DNA from: Eurosta solidaginis
Taxonomy: Eukaryota; Arthropoda; Insecta; Diptera; Tephritidae
Reading direction: 5' to 3'
Length of the DNA: 64,000 nucleotides
Assembly: GCF_040869045.1 (NCBI RefSeq)
Contig: NC_090323.1
Span: 38,000,066-38,064,065 of the forward strand
The notes beneath the pieces were generated by a model. That model was not told where the DNA came from, made no database searches, and saw nothing but the letters and a program-made list of their open reading frames with translations. The position numbers and the translations under genes were made by a program. Positions 44,780 to 56,838 of this stretch are shown in pieces. Every line of letters begins with the position of its first letter. Position 1 is the first letter of the stretch.

Positions 44780-47700
44780 TAGTAGCTACCCTAATGCCCA
44801 TCCACAATTTGATTCAAGGTTTCATCAGTAACGATTAAGGCCCTACGCTGGTTAATCGTTTCTTTGATAACTAATGTCCTTTTTGTTTTTGCAATTATAG
44901 GTACCCACTTGTAGATTAGTCCACAATTTAATATAAAGTTCCATCATTAACCCTTCATGTCAAACATGGAAGTTTTCGGTACACAAATGTCCCAATACGT
45001 AAATTGCTCTATATTTCTTGAACCAAGCAAGATTTTTTTTAACACTTTTTATTGCATTATAACGCTACATATTTCTCGATTAGTCCACAGTTTGATTAAA
45101 GGTTCTATAATTAACCCTTTAAGTCAAAAATGGGAGTTTTTCGGTATACAAACGACTATATATATCTCGAACGAAGCAAGATTTTCTAAATATTTTTTGT
45201 TGCTTTATAAAGCTACATATCGTTAGATTAATTCACATTTTGATTCAAAGTTCCATAATTAACGGTTCAAGCGTTACATGCGTTAATCTGCTTGTCGACA
45301 ACTACTGACAAATTTTGTTATTGTATTATATAGCCAACTGCCTGTAGAACTAGGCACAATCGGTTGAAATGTTCCATTGTTTACGGTTAAGGCACTAACT
45401 GTATTAATCGGTTTTTCGATAACTACCGTCCTTTGTTGTATGTATTTTGAAGAAAATGTTATTCAAATTTTGTCTCAATATACGAATAGGAAGCTATATA
45501 AAGCAAAAAAAAGTTAAGAAAATTTGGCTTGGTTCAAGAGATATGGGGAAATTTAAATGCTAGGTCATTTGTGTACCGATAAATTCCCGGTTTTGTCTTA
45601 AAGGGTTAAGGATAGAAGATTAAATCGAATAGTGGATTAATGTACAAGTGAGTACATATGTATTGCAGAAAAAGAAAATTTGTGATTTGGCTTGGTTGAA
45701 GAGTTATACACAAAGGAACAGTAATTATCGAAAAACCGATTAATCCATCTAGCGCATTCACCGTTATTGATAGAACTGTTTAGCGGATTGTGCCTTAATG
45801 TACAAGTAGATGGCTATAGAAGAGAACTAAAAAAAATTTGAAATTTTGGTTGGTTAAAGTGATCTACCCAAAAATCTGTTTAATATTCAGTGCTTGTCGA
45901 AAAACCGATTATTCTGTATATCTCTTGAACAAAGCAAAATTACAACAATTTTTTTTTTTTTGAAGTATATAGGCACTAATTTGTAGAATAATCCACAATT
46001 TGGTATAAGATTCCACATTAACCCTTCAAGGCGAAAATCGGAGCTTATGAATACACAAATGACTCAGCGCCGAAATTGTCCTATATCTCTTGAACCAAGA
46101 AAATTTTATAAATATTTTTTGTTGTTTTCTATAGCTACATATTTGTAGATTAATACACATTTTGACTCAAAGTTTTATCATTGACGGTTCAGGGGCTGTG
46201 TGCGTTAATCGGCTTGTCGACAACTACTGTCCTTTGTTGTATGTCTATTGAAGCAAGCCTTGATTCAAATTCTGTCTTAGTATACGAATATGAAGCTATA
46301 TAATGCAAAAAAAAAGTTAAGAAAATTCGGCTTGGTTCAAGAGATATGGGGAAATTTATATGCTAGGTCATTTGTGTACCGTTTAATTCCAGGTTTTGTC
46401 TTGAAGGGTTAAGATAGAAGTTTGAATCGAATAGTGGATTAATGTACAAGTGAGTACATATATTGCAAAAATAAAAACTTTGTCATTAGGATTCTGTGAA
46501 GAGATATACACATAGGGACAATAGTTATCGAAAAACCGATAAATCCACCTAGCGCATTCACCTTTATGATATAACTTTTAGAAGATTCCGCCTTAATCTA
46601 AAAGTAGGTGGCTATAGAATAAAATGAAAAAAATTTAGAAATTTGGCTTGGTTCAAGCGATATACACAATCATCGGTTTAATATACAGTGCTTATCGAAG
46701 AACCGATTATTTTGTATATCTCTTCAACTAAGGAAAATTCCAAAAACTTGTTTTTCTAATATATAGGCGTCCGCTTGTAGATTAATCCACAGTTTGAGAT
46801 TCCGTCATTAACCCTTCAAGGCAAAAATGGGAGTTTATCGATAACAAGTGACTTAGCGCCGAAATTGTCCTATATCTCTTGAACCAAGGGAAATCTGCTT
46901 GAATTTTTTTATTGCTTTATATAGCTACATATTTGCAGATTAGTCCACAGTATGATTCGACGTTATATCATTAACCCTTAAAGGAAAAAGTGGGAGGCAT
47001 CCGGGTACAAATGACTCGGTGCCGAAATTGTCCTATATCCCTTGAACCCAGTTAGGTTTTCTAAATATTTTTTGTTGCTTTATATAGCTACATATATGCC
47101 GTTTAATCCACATTTTCATTCAAAATTCTATCATTAACGGTTCAAAGGCTACGTGCGTTATTCGGCTTGTCGGCAACTACTGACTTCTAAACCGATTATT
47201 GTGTATATTGCTTGAATTGCAAAATTTAAATTTTTTTATTGTATTATATAGCCACCTACCTGCAGAATTAGGTACAATTGGTTAAAAGGTTCTGTCGTCT
47301 ACGCTTAAGGCACTAAGTGCATTAATCGGTTTTTCGATAACTACTAACCCTTGTTGTATGAATCTTAAACCAAGCCAAATTGAGCCTTGATTCAAATTTT
47401 GTCTTAATGTGTATGTAAAAATTAAGAAAATCTTGCTTGGTTCAAGAGATGGCTATAGAATACAACAAAAAAATTTAAAATCTTACTAAGTTCAAGTGAT
47501 ATACACAATAATCGGTTTAATATTCAGTGGTTGTCGAAAAAATTATTATTTTGTACATCTTTTGAAGGAAGTAAAATTCCCAAATTTTTTTTTTGCTACA
47601 CATACTCTACTTGTAGATTAATCCATAGTTTGATATAAGATTCCTTCATTAATTACAAGGCGAAAATGGGAGTTTATCGATATACAAATGACTCGGCGCC

Positions 47701-48350
47701 GAAATTATCCTATATCTCTCGAATGGAGCAAAATTTTCTAAATATTTTTACTGCTTTATATAGCTATATATTTGTAGATTAATTTACATTTTGATTCAAA
47801 GTTCTTCATAAAAGGTTGAAGGGCTATGTGAGTTAATCGGCTTGTCGACAACTACTGACGACCAAACCAATTATTGTGTATATCTCTTGAACCAAGCCTA
47901 GTTTCAAAATTTTTGTTGTTGTATTATATAACCACCTTCTTGTTTATTAAGGCACAATTGTGTGAAACTTTCTAACGTTAACGTTTGAGACACTGAGTGG
48001 ATTAATCGGCTTTTCGATAACTACCGTCCCTTGTTGTATGTTTTTTTTTTAAATGAAGCCTTGAATTAAATTTCGTCTTAATGTAAGAAAATCTTGCTTG
48101 GTTCAAGGGATATGTGGAAATTTAGATGCTGGGTTATTTGCGTACGGATAACTACCCATTTTTGCCTTGAAGGGTTGATAACGGAAATTTCTAGTAAATG
48201 GTGGATTAATCTACAAGTGTGTACATAAATATTGCAAAAACAAATCTTTGCCATATGGCTTGGTTCAAGAGATATACACAAATCGACTGTAGTTATCGAT
48301 AAGCCGATTAACATACGTAGCGAATTAACCGTTATGATATAAAGGCACCT
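44780..48350. repeat. Satellite array, ~160-bp monomers in alternating orientation
   Basis: Monomers contain CTCTTGAACCAAGC, TATATAGC(T/C)AC, GTAGATTAATCCACA, CATTAACCCTTCAAGG and either ATCGGTTTTTCGATAAC or GAGTTTATCGATA. TTGAACC starts at 46879, 47042, 47212, 47364 and then 47562, 47720, 47887 (spacing about 150-170). The reverse form GGTTCAAGAG is at 45531, 45694, 45852 and again near 46329-46650, 47436 and 48096-48257. The array therefore flips direction several times. There are about 22 monomers and no coding capacity. Confidence 0.8.
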
Positions 48351-49489
48351 ACAAACACCAACTTACCTTCTGAAACTCTTTTGTAAATAAATAAAAACAC
48401 TTTTTTTGTATCTAATATTTAATGAAATTTTGCTTTATTGCACAATTTTTATGATTTTTATTTACTAATTTACAGTTCTAGGCGCCTATTTTAAGATTTA
48501 TTTATTTCTAAGCCATACATACATACATATGCTTATTAACAATAAGAACTATTAAATACTATAATTATTATTATCATGTTTAACATCACTATTTCTTTTG
48601 CGCTTTATTTATTTCTTTATTTATTTTCTTTCGATAAGCAATAAAATTGGAAATTTGCTTATAAGTAAACAGAAAAAAAAAAATACAACAATGAAAACCT
48701 TGGTGGAATAACCACGTGAACTAAGCCGTCAATTGTCTCGTTCTAAATTCTTCTTTGTTCTGTCATTCGGTATTCTGAAAATTTTTCACCAACGTTGTAC
48801 CCGAAAAAGTGTTGTTTTTTGCATTTTTCAGGAGTAAAATATGGTACTTTTAGTACTTTTTTCACACTATCTAACCAGTGAATATCGATGGACCTTTACT
48901 GAATTTAATTACAGAGATTCATCATTTAGGTACCTTTGGTGTTGGCTTCCATAAGTAAGACCGTGCTAAACTATTACATTCTTATTGTTGATGTTTCCGT
49001 TATATATGTATGTTAAATTTGTTCCAAAAAAATAAAATTGAAACAGGTCTTTGTTAAAAGAAACTATTTGTATTCACGTCATATCGAAAAAAGTTAAGAT
49101 AAGGTAAAGGGAATGTTGCAGTTATGGATTGTAATTTAGAATATATGAATCCGGCTCGATCGGATTAGCATCTTCTGATTCTAGGCTGACTGCTATTATA
49201 TGCCCCGACATATTTTAGTAAATAATAACTTGGTAGTATTAGTAATACATCATGAATTCAACTCTCAAGAGCTTTTGGGGGATCTTCTGAACAAGTTTGT
49301 ATGATGCATTAGAAGGGCATATGTGTTACTTCAGACTCTCAATGACAAATCAACAGAGCAGATGTTAAGAACAATGGATTTTTAGGGATTGAAACACATT
49401 TAAATTTATTACGATCACGTCCAAGTGTTACTGTAAAACTTTTCATCAAACCCGAATCCCATTTAAGTGCGCAGAGGTACTACAGTGGA
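48351..49489. other. AT-rich intergenic DNA, no gene seen
   Basis: No ORF or recognised repeat. Confidence 0.4.
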
Positions 49490-49583
49490 AAACACCACTC
49501 CCTTTTATGTACGATTTTTGATGAAAGCTTCCACTGCAATTGAAGTTGAGGTCAGTTTAGTTTAGATGCATTATTGAGATTTA
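49490..49583 (+). repeat. 94-bp direct repeat, left copy
   Basis: AACACCACTCCCTTTTATGT ... CATTATTGAGATTTA is identical to 50610-50703. The two copies bracket the inserted segment 49584-50609. Confidence 0.9.
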
Positions 49584-50609
49584 ACAACAACAACAAAGGC
49601 CATACAAATATTAAAAAGTGAAGTTATTCTTTACACGAAAAACTGTTTTCTCACTCAGAGATAAATAAAGAAATTTCGTGAAAAAATTTATCTCAAATTT
49701 TAAGTTTTAAATAAAAATATAATATGTGAACTTCAAAGTGTGTTATAATTCGTTTTCACAAAAAAAAAAAAAAAATATTTAAATTTTTTATGAAAAAGAT
49801 GTATTTCACTTTAAAAATAAAAAAATTAATTTTCATGAAAACTGTTTAGATGTTTCATTTACTTTATATAACATAAATCACAAAAGTAATCGTAAAATTC
49901 ATTTTTATTTGCATTAGTTTTTATTATTGACACAGTATATAATTAATTTTCAAACAAAATTTTTACCAAAATTTTTTGTTTGACTAATTTTCAAAAATAA
50001 ATTCGAAAAAAAAATTATCATAAAAATTTTGTTTTAACTGATGTTTGAAAGTATTCAAAAATACTAAAAAGGAAAATAATAATGTTTGAAAAATTTTGAA
50101 TAAAATTCTACAAATATTTTTATTTATCTTAATTAAAGTTTTCCAACTTTCAAAATAAAATTTTCAAAAATGTTTTATAAAAAACGAGTTTTGAATGACC
50201 CTAAGTTGTTAAAAAGTAATATAAAATTAAGTAAATAATAATGGTTGTAAAATTTAGAAAAAATTCCACAAGCATTTTAATTTGATTAATTTTTTGTAAC
50301 GAAAAAAACATGTTTATTCATGTTTTCTAAAAAAGCACGTCAAAAAATAATTGAAGAATTTTCTTTAAGAATTTATTACAAAAAAAATTGTTCACCATTT
50401 AACTTGAATTAAATTTTGATAATTAAAAATAAAAAATTTCATTGAAAAAAACATTGAATTTTTTTCTAAGAGAAGTTTTGCTACAGATGTTGGGAAAGCT
50501 TTAGAAGTTTGTAAGTACAATTTGAAAATTGTAAGATTTTCAAGGGATTTTTTGACTTTTCATATTTGCTTAAAATTAAAAAACTAAAAAACTCTTTCTT
50601 TGCCACTTG
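49584..50609 (+). repeat. Duplicated ~1-kb AT-rich segment (recipient copy)
   Basis: 49591-49729 matches 55392-55530 and 49730-50609 matches 55960-56838, at very high identity by eye (a few substitutions and A-run differences). It lacks the ~430 bp present between those blocks in the other copy. No coding capacity. Confidence 0.88.
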
Positions 50610-50703
50610 AAACACCACTCCCTTTTATGTACGATTTTTGATGAAAGCTTCCACTGCAATTGAAGTTGAGGTCAGTTTAGTTTAGATGCATTATTGAGAT
50701 TTA
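50610..50703 (+). repeat. 94-bp direct repeat, right copy
   Basis: Identical to 49490-49583. Unique sequence (CTGCTCATCACAG) resumes immediately after. Confidence 0.9.
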
Positions 50704-53700
50704 CTGCTCATCACAGTTTTATTTTTTTATTTTTGTTCGATGCCAAAAGTAATTTAAACGCGCACTGGTCCTGTGTATCTCCTTTTGCATTGGCGTTAGG
50801 TGGCACTGATACGCTGCAAAGCACACTTTCTGTAATGGCTTCCGTAGCAAGGTATCTATTTTCTACTCCTATTTTTTTAAAGCGGGTAAAAATTTGACCC
50901 TCTTCTGACCGTTAAAAAAACACATCCCTACCGTTTCAGATAGCGTACATCCTCTGTCTTTTTTTATTTACTTCACCTGGTGATTCCACCATGCTGAAAA
51001 CATAAATAATTCAGAAAGTGATACAGTTGTATTTATACAAAAAATCTTATAATTAAATCAATAAACAATTGAAAATGATGTCGCAAATATGTGCACGTAC
51101 AACAACAACAACAAAAACGTTTATTTGTATTGGATATGCACTCATACTTGATTTTCTAATTAAAGAAAGCAAAGTGAGCTAAGCAAAAAAAATTAACAAT
51201 AATTTTTCTATATATATGCTTATTTACATACATATACAACACAAATTATATACATACATAATTGAATTTACAATTTTTTTTTACAAACGCTTATCTATTA
51301 ATTACAAAGTGGAAAATAATTACAACAAAACATAGGCACGTTGTAGTACGAAATTTTTCATTTTTGGTTTTTAGTATTTCGTTTTTTTTTTTTTTTGTTT
51401 CAAAAGCAAATTAAAAAATCTCGAACAGCGTACGCTATGCCGCCTTTTTTTGCAGTGTATTCAATAAATGATTTGAGCGTGTTTTGTTTTTGTTTGTATG
51501 CATGTATGTGTTTGAGGTGTTGTGTACATGGTTTTACGACGCTGCCGCGTTTTAGTGTTTTTTTAATTTCATTAAGTTTTTTTGCGATTTTTTTTATACA
51601 AAATGCGTATTTGTGTGTTTTTGATAAATCAAAGTTTTTGTTCTTTTTTTTGTTAATTTTAATTGACTCGCTAAGGATACTTGTAGTTTCTATTGACCCT
51701 TTTTGTAATTTTTATAAAACAAATACTTTTGACGCAAAGCAAAGTTTTTTTATGTATTTTTTAATTTATAAAATTTTTTTTATGCAAGTGACGTACAAAT
51801 AAAATCTCTTCTACTTTTAGGCCACATTGCGCCCCTTTTTCGGCTAAATGCTTTTTTTTTAATTTTATTGCCAATTTTTTAATTGTCTATACCAATTTTT
51901 TTTTTGTATTATTTAAGAGTTTAGAATATATGCTTTTTTGGGGTCTCTACGCTCGTAAATACTACTTTTATGCTACTAACTTGTTTTAAACTAGTTTTAA
52001 AATACTTATTTTGCGCCTGTTTGCATAATATGTATATATAAATATATAGCGGAAGAATATATATAATCAATTTTCAACTGACTTTTTTGATACGATAAAA
52101 AAAAATTCATACAAAAATATATATAAAGAAAAATTTATATGGACCTAAAATTATGCAGCGAATTTCGAAAATGATTTAAATGCGAAAAAGTAAGAAAAAC
52201 CAAATAAAATTTAAGAAAATTTTTGAAACATTTTTTAGGCATATGAAAGAAGCTTCAGAAAATTAAAAAAAAACAACTTAATTAAAAAAGCGAAGAATGG
52301 TATAACGTAAATAATTTCACCTAATTAAAATCTTAAGGGGAGTGCGAAAATAAAAAAAAACAACTATTTCTACTAAAAGCCAAATTAAAATTCGTTGTCT
52401 TAAAATTAAATGAAATCAGTAAACTCGCCAACACAAAAGTTAAATTTTGTAAATAAACAAACAACAAAGCAATATTAAAAATTTTTCAAATTATATAGAA
52501 ATTGCTTAGAAAAAGGTTTTTTCCAATATAACAAAATTAGACTCCTTGATGAAGATATAAAATAGCAGCAAAACGCGTATGAAAATAAAAAACCTTTTAT
52601 TTGATTCTCAAACATGTTGGCTAAAAGGCTTTCCAAAAAAGAAAAAGTTAAGTTTGAAAGCAATAATAAACACAAAAAAAAAAAAAAACTAAAAATAGGA
52701 AAGAGGAAAAACAATACTCGCAGCTTTTTTTTGGAAATTTTTTTGAGTTCAGCAAAAAAAAAATCATTAAAAATTACCTTCAACAACTTATTAAATTGAG
52801 AAATAATGCGCTTTAAAAATTTCCATTAAATATTAATTTAAGCAAAAAAAAATTTAAAACAAAAGAGTTTAGTTTGTTAAAGTTAGGTTGAACTGGCCAA
52901 TCCGTAAGGAACTCGCATTAATGAACGAGGCTATAGTAGTACCACAAGTTTGCTCAACGACCAAATTGAAAAAGCCTTTCAAAAACTATGTTATAGAATA
53001 TCTCCGCCCTCTTGACAAATACTAGATACTTTCTTGCACTTTACTTTAGAAAATTTGTTTAAGATTTTAAAAAGTTCTGTCGAATATAAAATCAAACATT
53101 TTGAAAAAGCTTATTTCGTATTTACAAAATTTTTTGAATAAAGCATTCAATGTTCACAGTGAAAAAAGTTAAGAAAGGATGTTTTGAAAATTTTTGTCGT
53201 AAAATATATAATTTTTAAAATTTCCAACAAACGAAAAAGTTCAAAAACGAAAAATGGGTTTAGAATCATTTTTTTAATAAAAGCTTTTTTGGAAGCTCAC
53301 CATAAAATCTCTAAAGCTCATTACATTTTTCCATATGAAACTGTTTCGTGCTTTCTTAATTTATACAATTTTCAACGTTCGAGAGCTTTGAAGGTCGAAA
53401 AACAAAAAAAAAACCCAAAATTGCAAGAGCTTTTTATACATATTTTTGCTTTGTTTGTAAAAGCTTCATGATCAAAAAAACGGTTTCGTACTATTATAAC
53501 TATCATATTTTCAGCGAATGAAAGTTCGCTAAAGCTCATTCCATATTTGAATACAACTTTTTTATTTCCTTCCTATGTGTTGTTAATATAAATGTCATAA
53601 TGGAAAAAACTGGAAAATGAGCTTTCGAAGCTCGAACAACGGATTATGGATAACATTTTTTTTAATAAAAGCATATTTTAAAGCTCATGATGAAATTCCA

Positions 53701-55391
53701 ATAGCTTGTTTCATATTTAAATACAACTCTTTCAATTCTGCTCTTAGTACCGTTAAAAACATTTACATAACAGAAAATATTGAGAAAATATCGTTTGGTT
53801 TCAAGAAATTATTTCATACTTCTTTTTATTTAAATTAATTTTCAACTAACTGCAAATTGATTTTTTAAATAAGAACTCAAAATAAAAACGCAAAAACTCA
53901 TTTCGATTTGAATATTTTTTGATTTGGTGCTTCTCTCTTTTTTCACCTAATTAAAATTTTTACACAAAGGCGTTACAGGGGACACAAATTAAAAATGAGC
54001 TTTTGGTTTACAAAGGTTTTAAAGTTGTTTTTATAAATTTTAAGTATTTTTCAATTTTTTTTTTTTCAATTTTCCCCAAACGAAAACTTTTGCAGTTCGA
54101 AAATATGTAAAATAAACTTCTTTCTGTAAAATATGTTTTAGAGCTCATTTCCAGCTTAATGAGCTTCAAAGTTCATTTTACGCTCAATCTACTTGTTTTC
54201 AATGTCTAAATACAACAACACATTCGAAAATTTACAAAATAATAAAAGGGAGTTTTAAAAAAAATTTTCTAATTTCCCTGAAAGTTTTCACGAAATGAAG
54301 AGTTTTTTCTTAAAAATACAAGGAGGATACCTTAAATGATCAGCCAATGAGAGCGTTTTAAAGTACAGAGCGAAAACTTTAAGCTTTAAAGCTTAGGAAA
54401 CAGTTAATTTTATGTTCTTGTAATTTTTTTTTTTCCTTTTGCTTCAAAAAATTTGATCATTTTCGCGAAAAAAGCTTAAGTCGCGCTGAAATCTGGTTGA
54501 GACAAAGTTCTTAGAGAAACAAAATTAAATCGATAAAAGCGCAAAATAAGCTTATCACAAATTTAAGAAAGAATTGATCTTACACTAGAATTCCGATATT
54601 TAAAAATTTCGTTAAAAATATGGAAAACATAAAACAAGCGCCTCACGAGATTTTCTTTGCAGTAACTTGAAAAAATTCGGTAAAAAGCAATTGTTATGTT
54701 TTCTTTAATTTATTTCAAGATATCCTAAGTCTACTGAAGAATTTTTTCAACAATTTTTGAAAAATATCCGATGCGTTTTTTTGCAATACTTCTTGAAAAA
54801 ATTCATACCATAAAAGCTTTTGTTAAACACTAATTTGCTTAAATAAAAGTTAATGAATAGGTTGAAGAAAAATCATATAAAATACGAAAATCGATAAAAA
54901 CTTAAAACCGTTTTTCAAATAAATAATAAATTTTCACAAGAAAAAATTATTTATTAATTAGTTTTTGCGCAAAAAAATATTAAAGAACTATATTATGTAA
55001 TATTTTTTTTTCACATTATAAATTTCCAATAAAAAAATTAAATAAGTGGTAAAATAAAATAGCATTTTTTACGAAAGTTTTCTTAAATTGGAAACATTAA
55101 ATTTTTAATAAAGTTTAAGAAAAAAAATTTCGTAAAAACAAAAAAAATTTAAAAATAAACGATGAAGTTGAATACATTAAATTTTTAATAAAGTTTAAGA
55201 AACAAATTTCGTAAAAACAAAAAAAAAAATTTAAAAATAAACGATGAAGCTGAATACGCTTTTCGATGTTTAAACCATTTTAAATACATATTTTCTATAT
55301 TTTTTCTAGAAACTTTAATAAATTTCCAAAAAAAAAAAAGTTATTTTTTTAAATTAAAAAATGTAAACAAAAAAGTTTTTCTAAAAATCGG
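50704..55391. other. Very AT-rich, ORF-poor DNA
   Basis: Long A and T tracts dominate, and a CAACAACAACAACAAAAACG run lies near 51100. ORFs on either strand are low-complexity Phe/Lys/Asn-rich and unlikely to be genes. An 80-84-bp tandem duplication lies at 55098-55260. Confidence 0.5.
55098..55260 (+). repeat. Tandem duplication, ~82-bp unit, two copies
   Basis: ATTAAATTTTTAATAAAGTT ... ACGATGAAG(T/C)TGAATAC occurs twice back to back, differing only in A-run lengths and one or two substitutions. Confidence 0.85.
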
Positions 55392-56838
55392 CAACAAAGG
55401 CCATACAAATATTAAAAAGTGAAGTTATTCTTTACACGAAAAACTGTTTTCTCACTCAGAGATAAATAAAGAAATTTCGTGAAAAAATTAATCTCAAATT
55501 TTAAGTTTTAAATAAAAATATAATATGTGACCCGGTCTATGAAAAAGTGGCTTATGATTCTAAAAAGAAATTTCGAGAAACAGCTGTTAACAGCTGTTTT
55601 TTTTTTTTTTTGAGTCACAAGCCACCTTTTCATAGCCCGGGTCACATATAACAAAATAAATTTGTTTCGCTTTATTTAAAAACTTAAATAAATTTTGCGA
55701 AAAAAGTGATTTTCACGTTTAAAAAATTTAAATTTGTTAAAACCAGTTCAGCGATATATGTAACAAAATGTGAAATAACAGCTTTTCTTTTTTAAAGTTA
55801 TGTTAAATAATTTTAACAAATTTTGAAAAGAAAATAAATATTTCACATTTTGAAACCAAAATGAAAAAAAAAATTGTTAAATTAAAAAGTGTTAAATAAT
55901 TCATTTTTATAAACAAATTATATCACATTACAAAAACAAAAGTAAAAGATATTCGTTAAACTTCAAAGTGTGTTATAATTCGTTTTCACAAAAAAAAAAA
56001 AAAATATTTAAATTTTTTATGAAAAAGATGTATTTCACTTTAAAAATAAAAAAATTAATTTTCATGAAAACTGTTTAGATGTTTCATTTACTTTATATAA
56101 CATAAATCACAAAAGTAATCGTAAAATTCATTTTTATTTGCATTAGTTTTTATTATTGACACAGTATATAATTAATTTTCAAACAAAATTTTTACCAAAA
56201 TTTTTTGTTTGACTAATTTTCAAAAATAAATTCGAAAAAAAAAATTATCATAAAAATTTTGTTTTAACTGATGTTTGAAAGTATTCAAAAATACTAAAAA
56301 GGAAAATAATAATGTTTGAAAAATTTTGAATAAAATTCTACAAATATTTTTATTTATCTTAATTAAAGTTTTCAAACTTTCAAAATAAAATTTTCAAAAA
56401 TGTTTTATAAAAAACGAGTTTTGAATGACCCCAAGTTGTTAAAAAGTAATATAAAATTAAGTAAATAATAATGGTTGTAAAATTTAGAAAAAATTCCACA
56501 AGCATTTTAATTTGATTAATTTTTGGTAACGAAAAAAACATGTTTATTCATGTTTTCTAAAAAAGCACGTCAAAAAATAATTGAAGAATTTTCTTTAAGA
56601 ATTTATTAAAAAAAAAATTGTTCACCATTTAACTTGAATTAAATTTTGATAATTAAAAATAAAAAATTTCATTGAAAAAAACATTGAATTTTTTTCTAAG
56701 AGAAATTTTGCTACAGATGTTGGGAAAGCTTTAGAAGTTTGTATGTACAATTTAAAAATTGTAAGATTTTCGAGGGATTTTTTGACTTTTCATATTTGCT
56801 TAAAATTAAAAAAGTAAAAAACTCTTTCTTTGCCACTT
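55392..56838 (+). repeat. Duplicated AT-rich segment (probable donor copy)
   Basis: Contains both blocks found at 49591-50609, plus a 430-bp interval (55531-55959) with a small MITE. Its edges are not flanked by the 94-bp repeat, which favours it as the source. Confidence 0.8.
55527..55650. mobile_element. Small MITE with palindromic centre
   Basis: The left end TGTGACCCGGTCTATGAAAA continues AGTGGCTTATGA. It mirrors the right end (TCACAAGCCACCTTTTCATAG, then CCCGGGTCACA). About 30-bp inverted repeats; the centre holds the perfect palindrome CAGCTGTTAACAGCTG near 55583. Confidence 0.75.

Noticed and set aside
44780..48350. CRISPR-like array
   Set aside because: Monomers are ~160 bp, diverged, in both orientations and without constant short repeats separated by unique spacers; the context is eukaryotic.
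51395..51802. 135-codon Phe-rich plus-strand ORF
   Set aside because: Low-complexity T-tract translation in AT-rich DNA with no homology signal.
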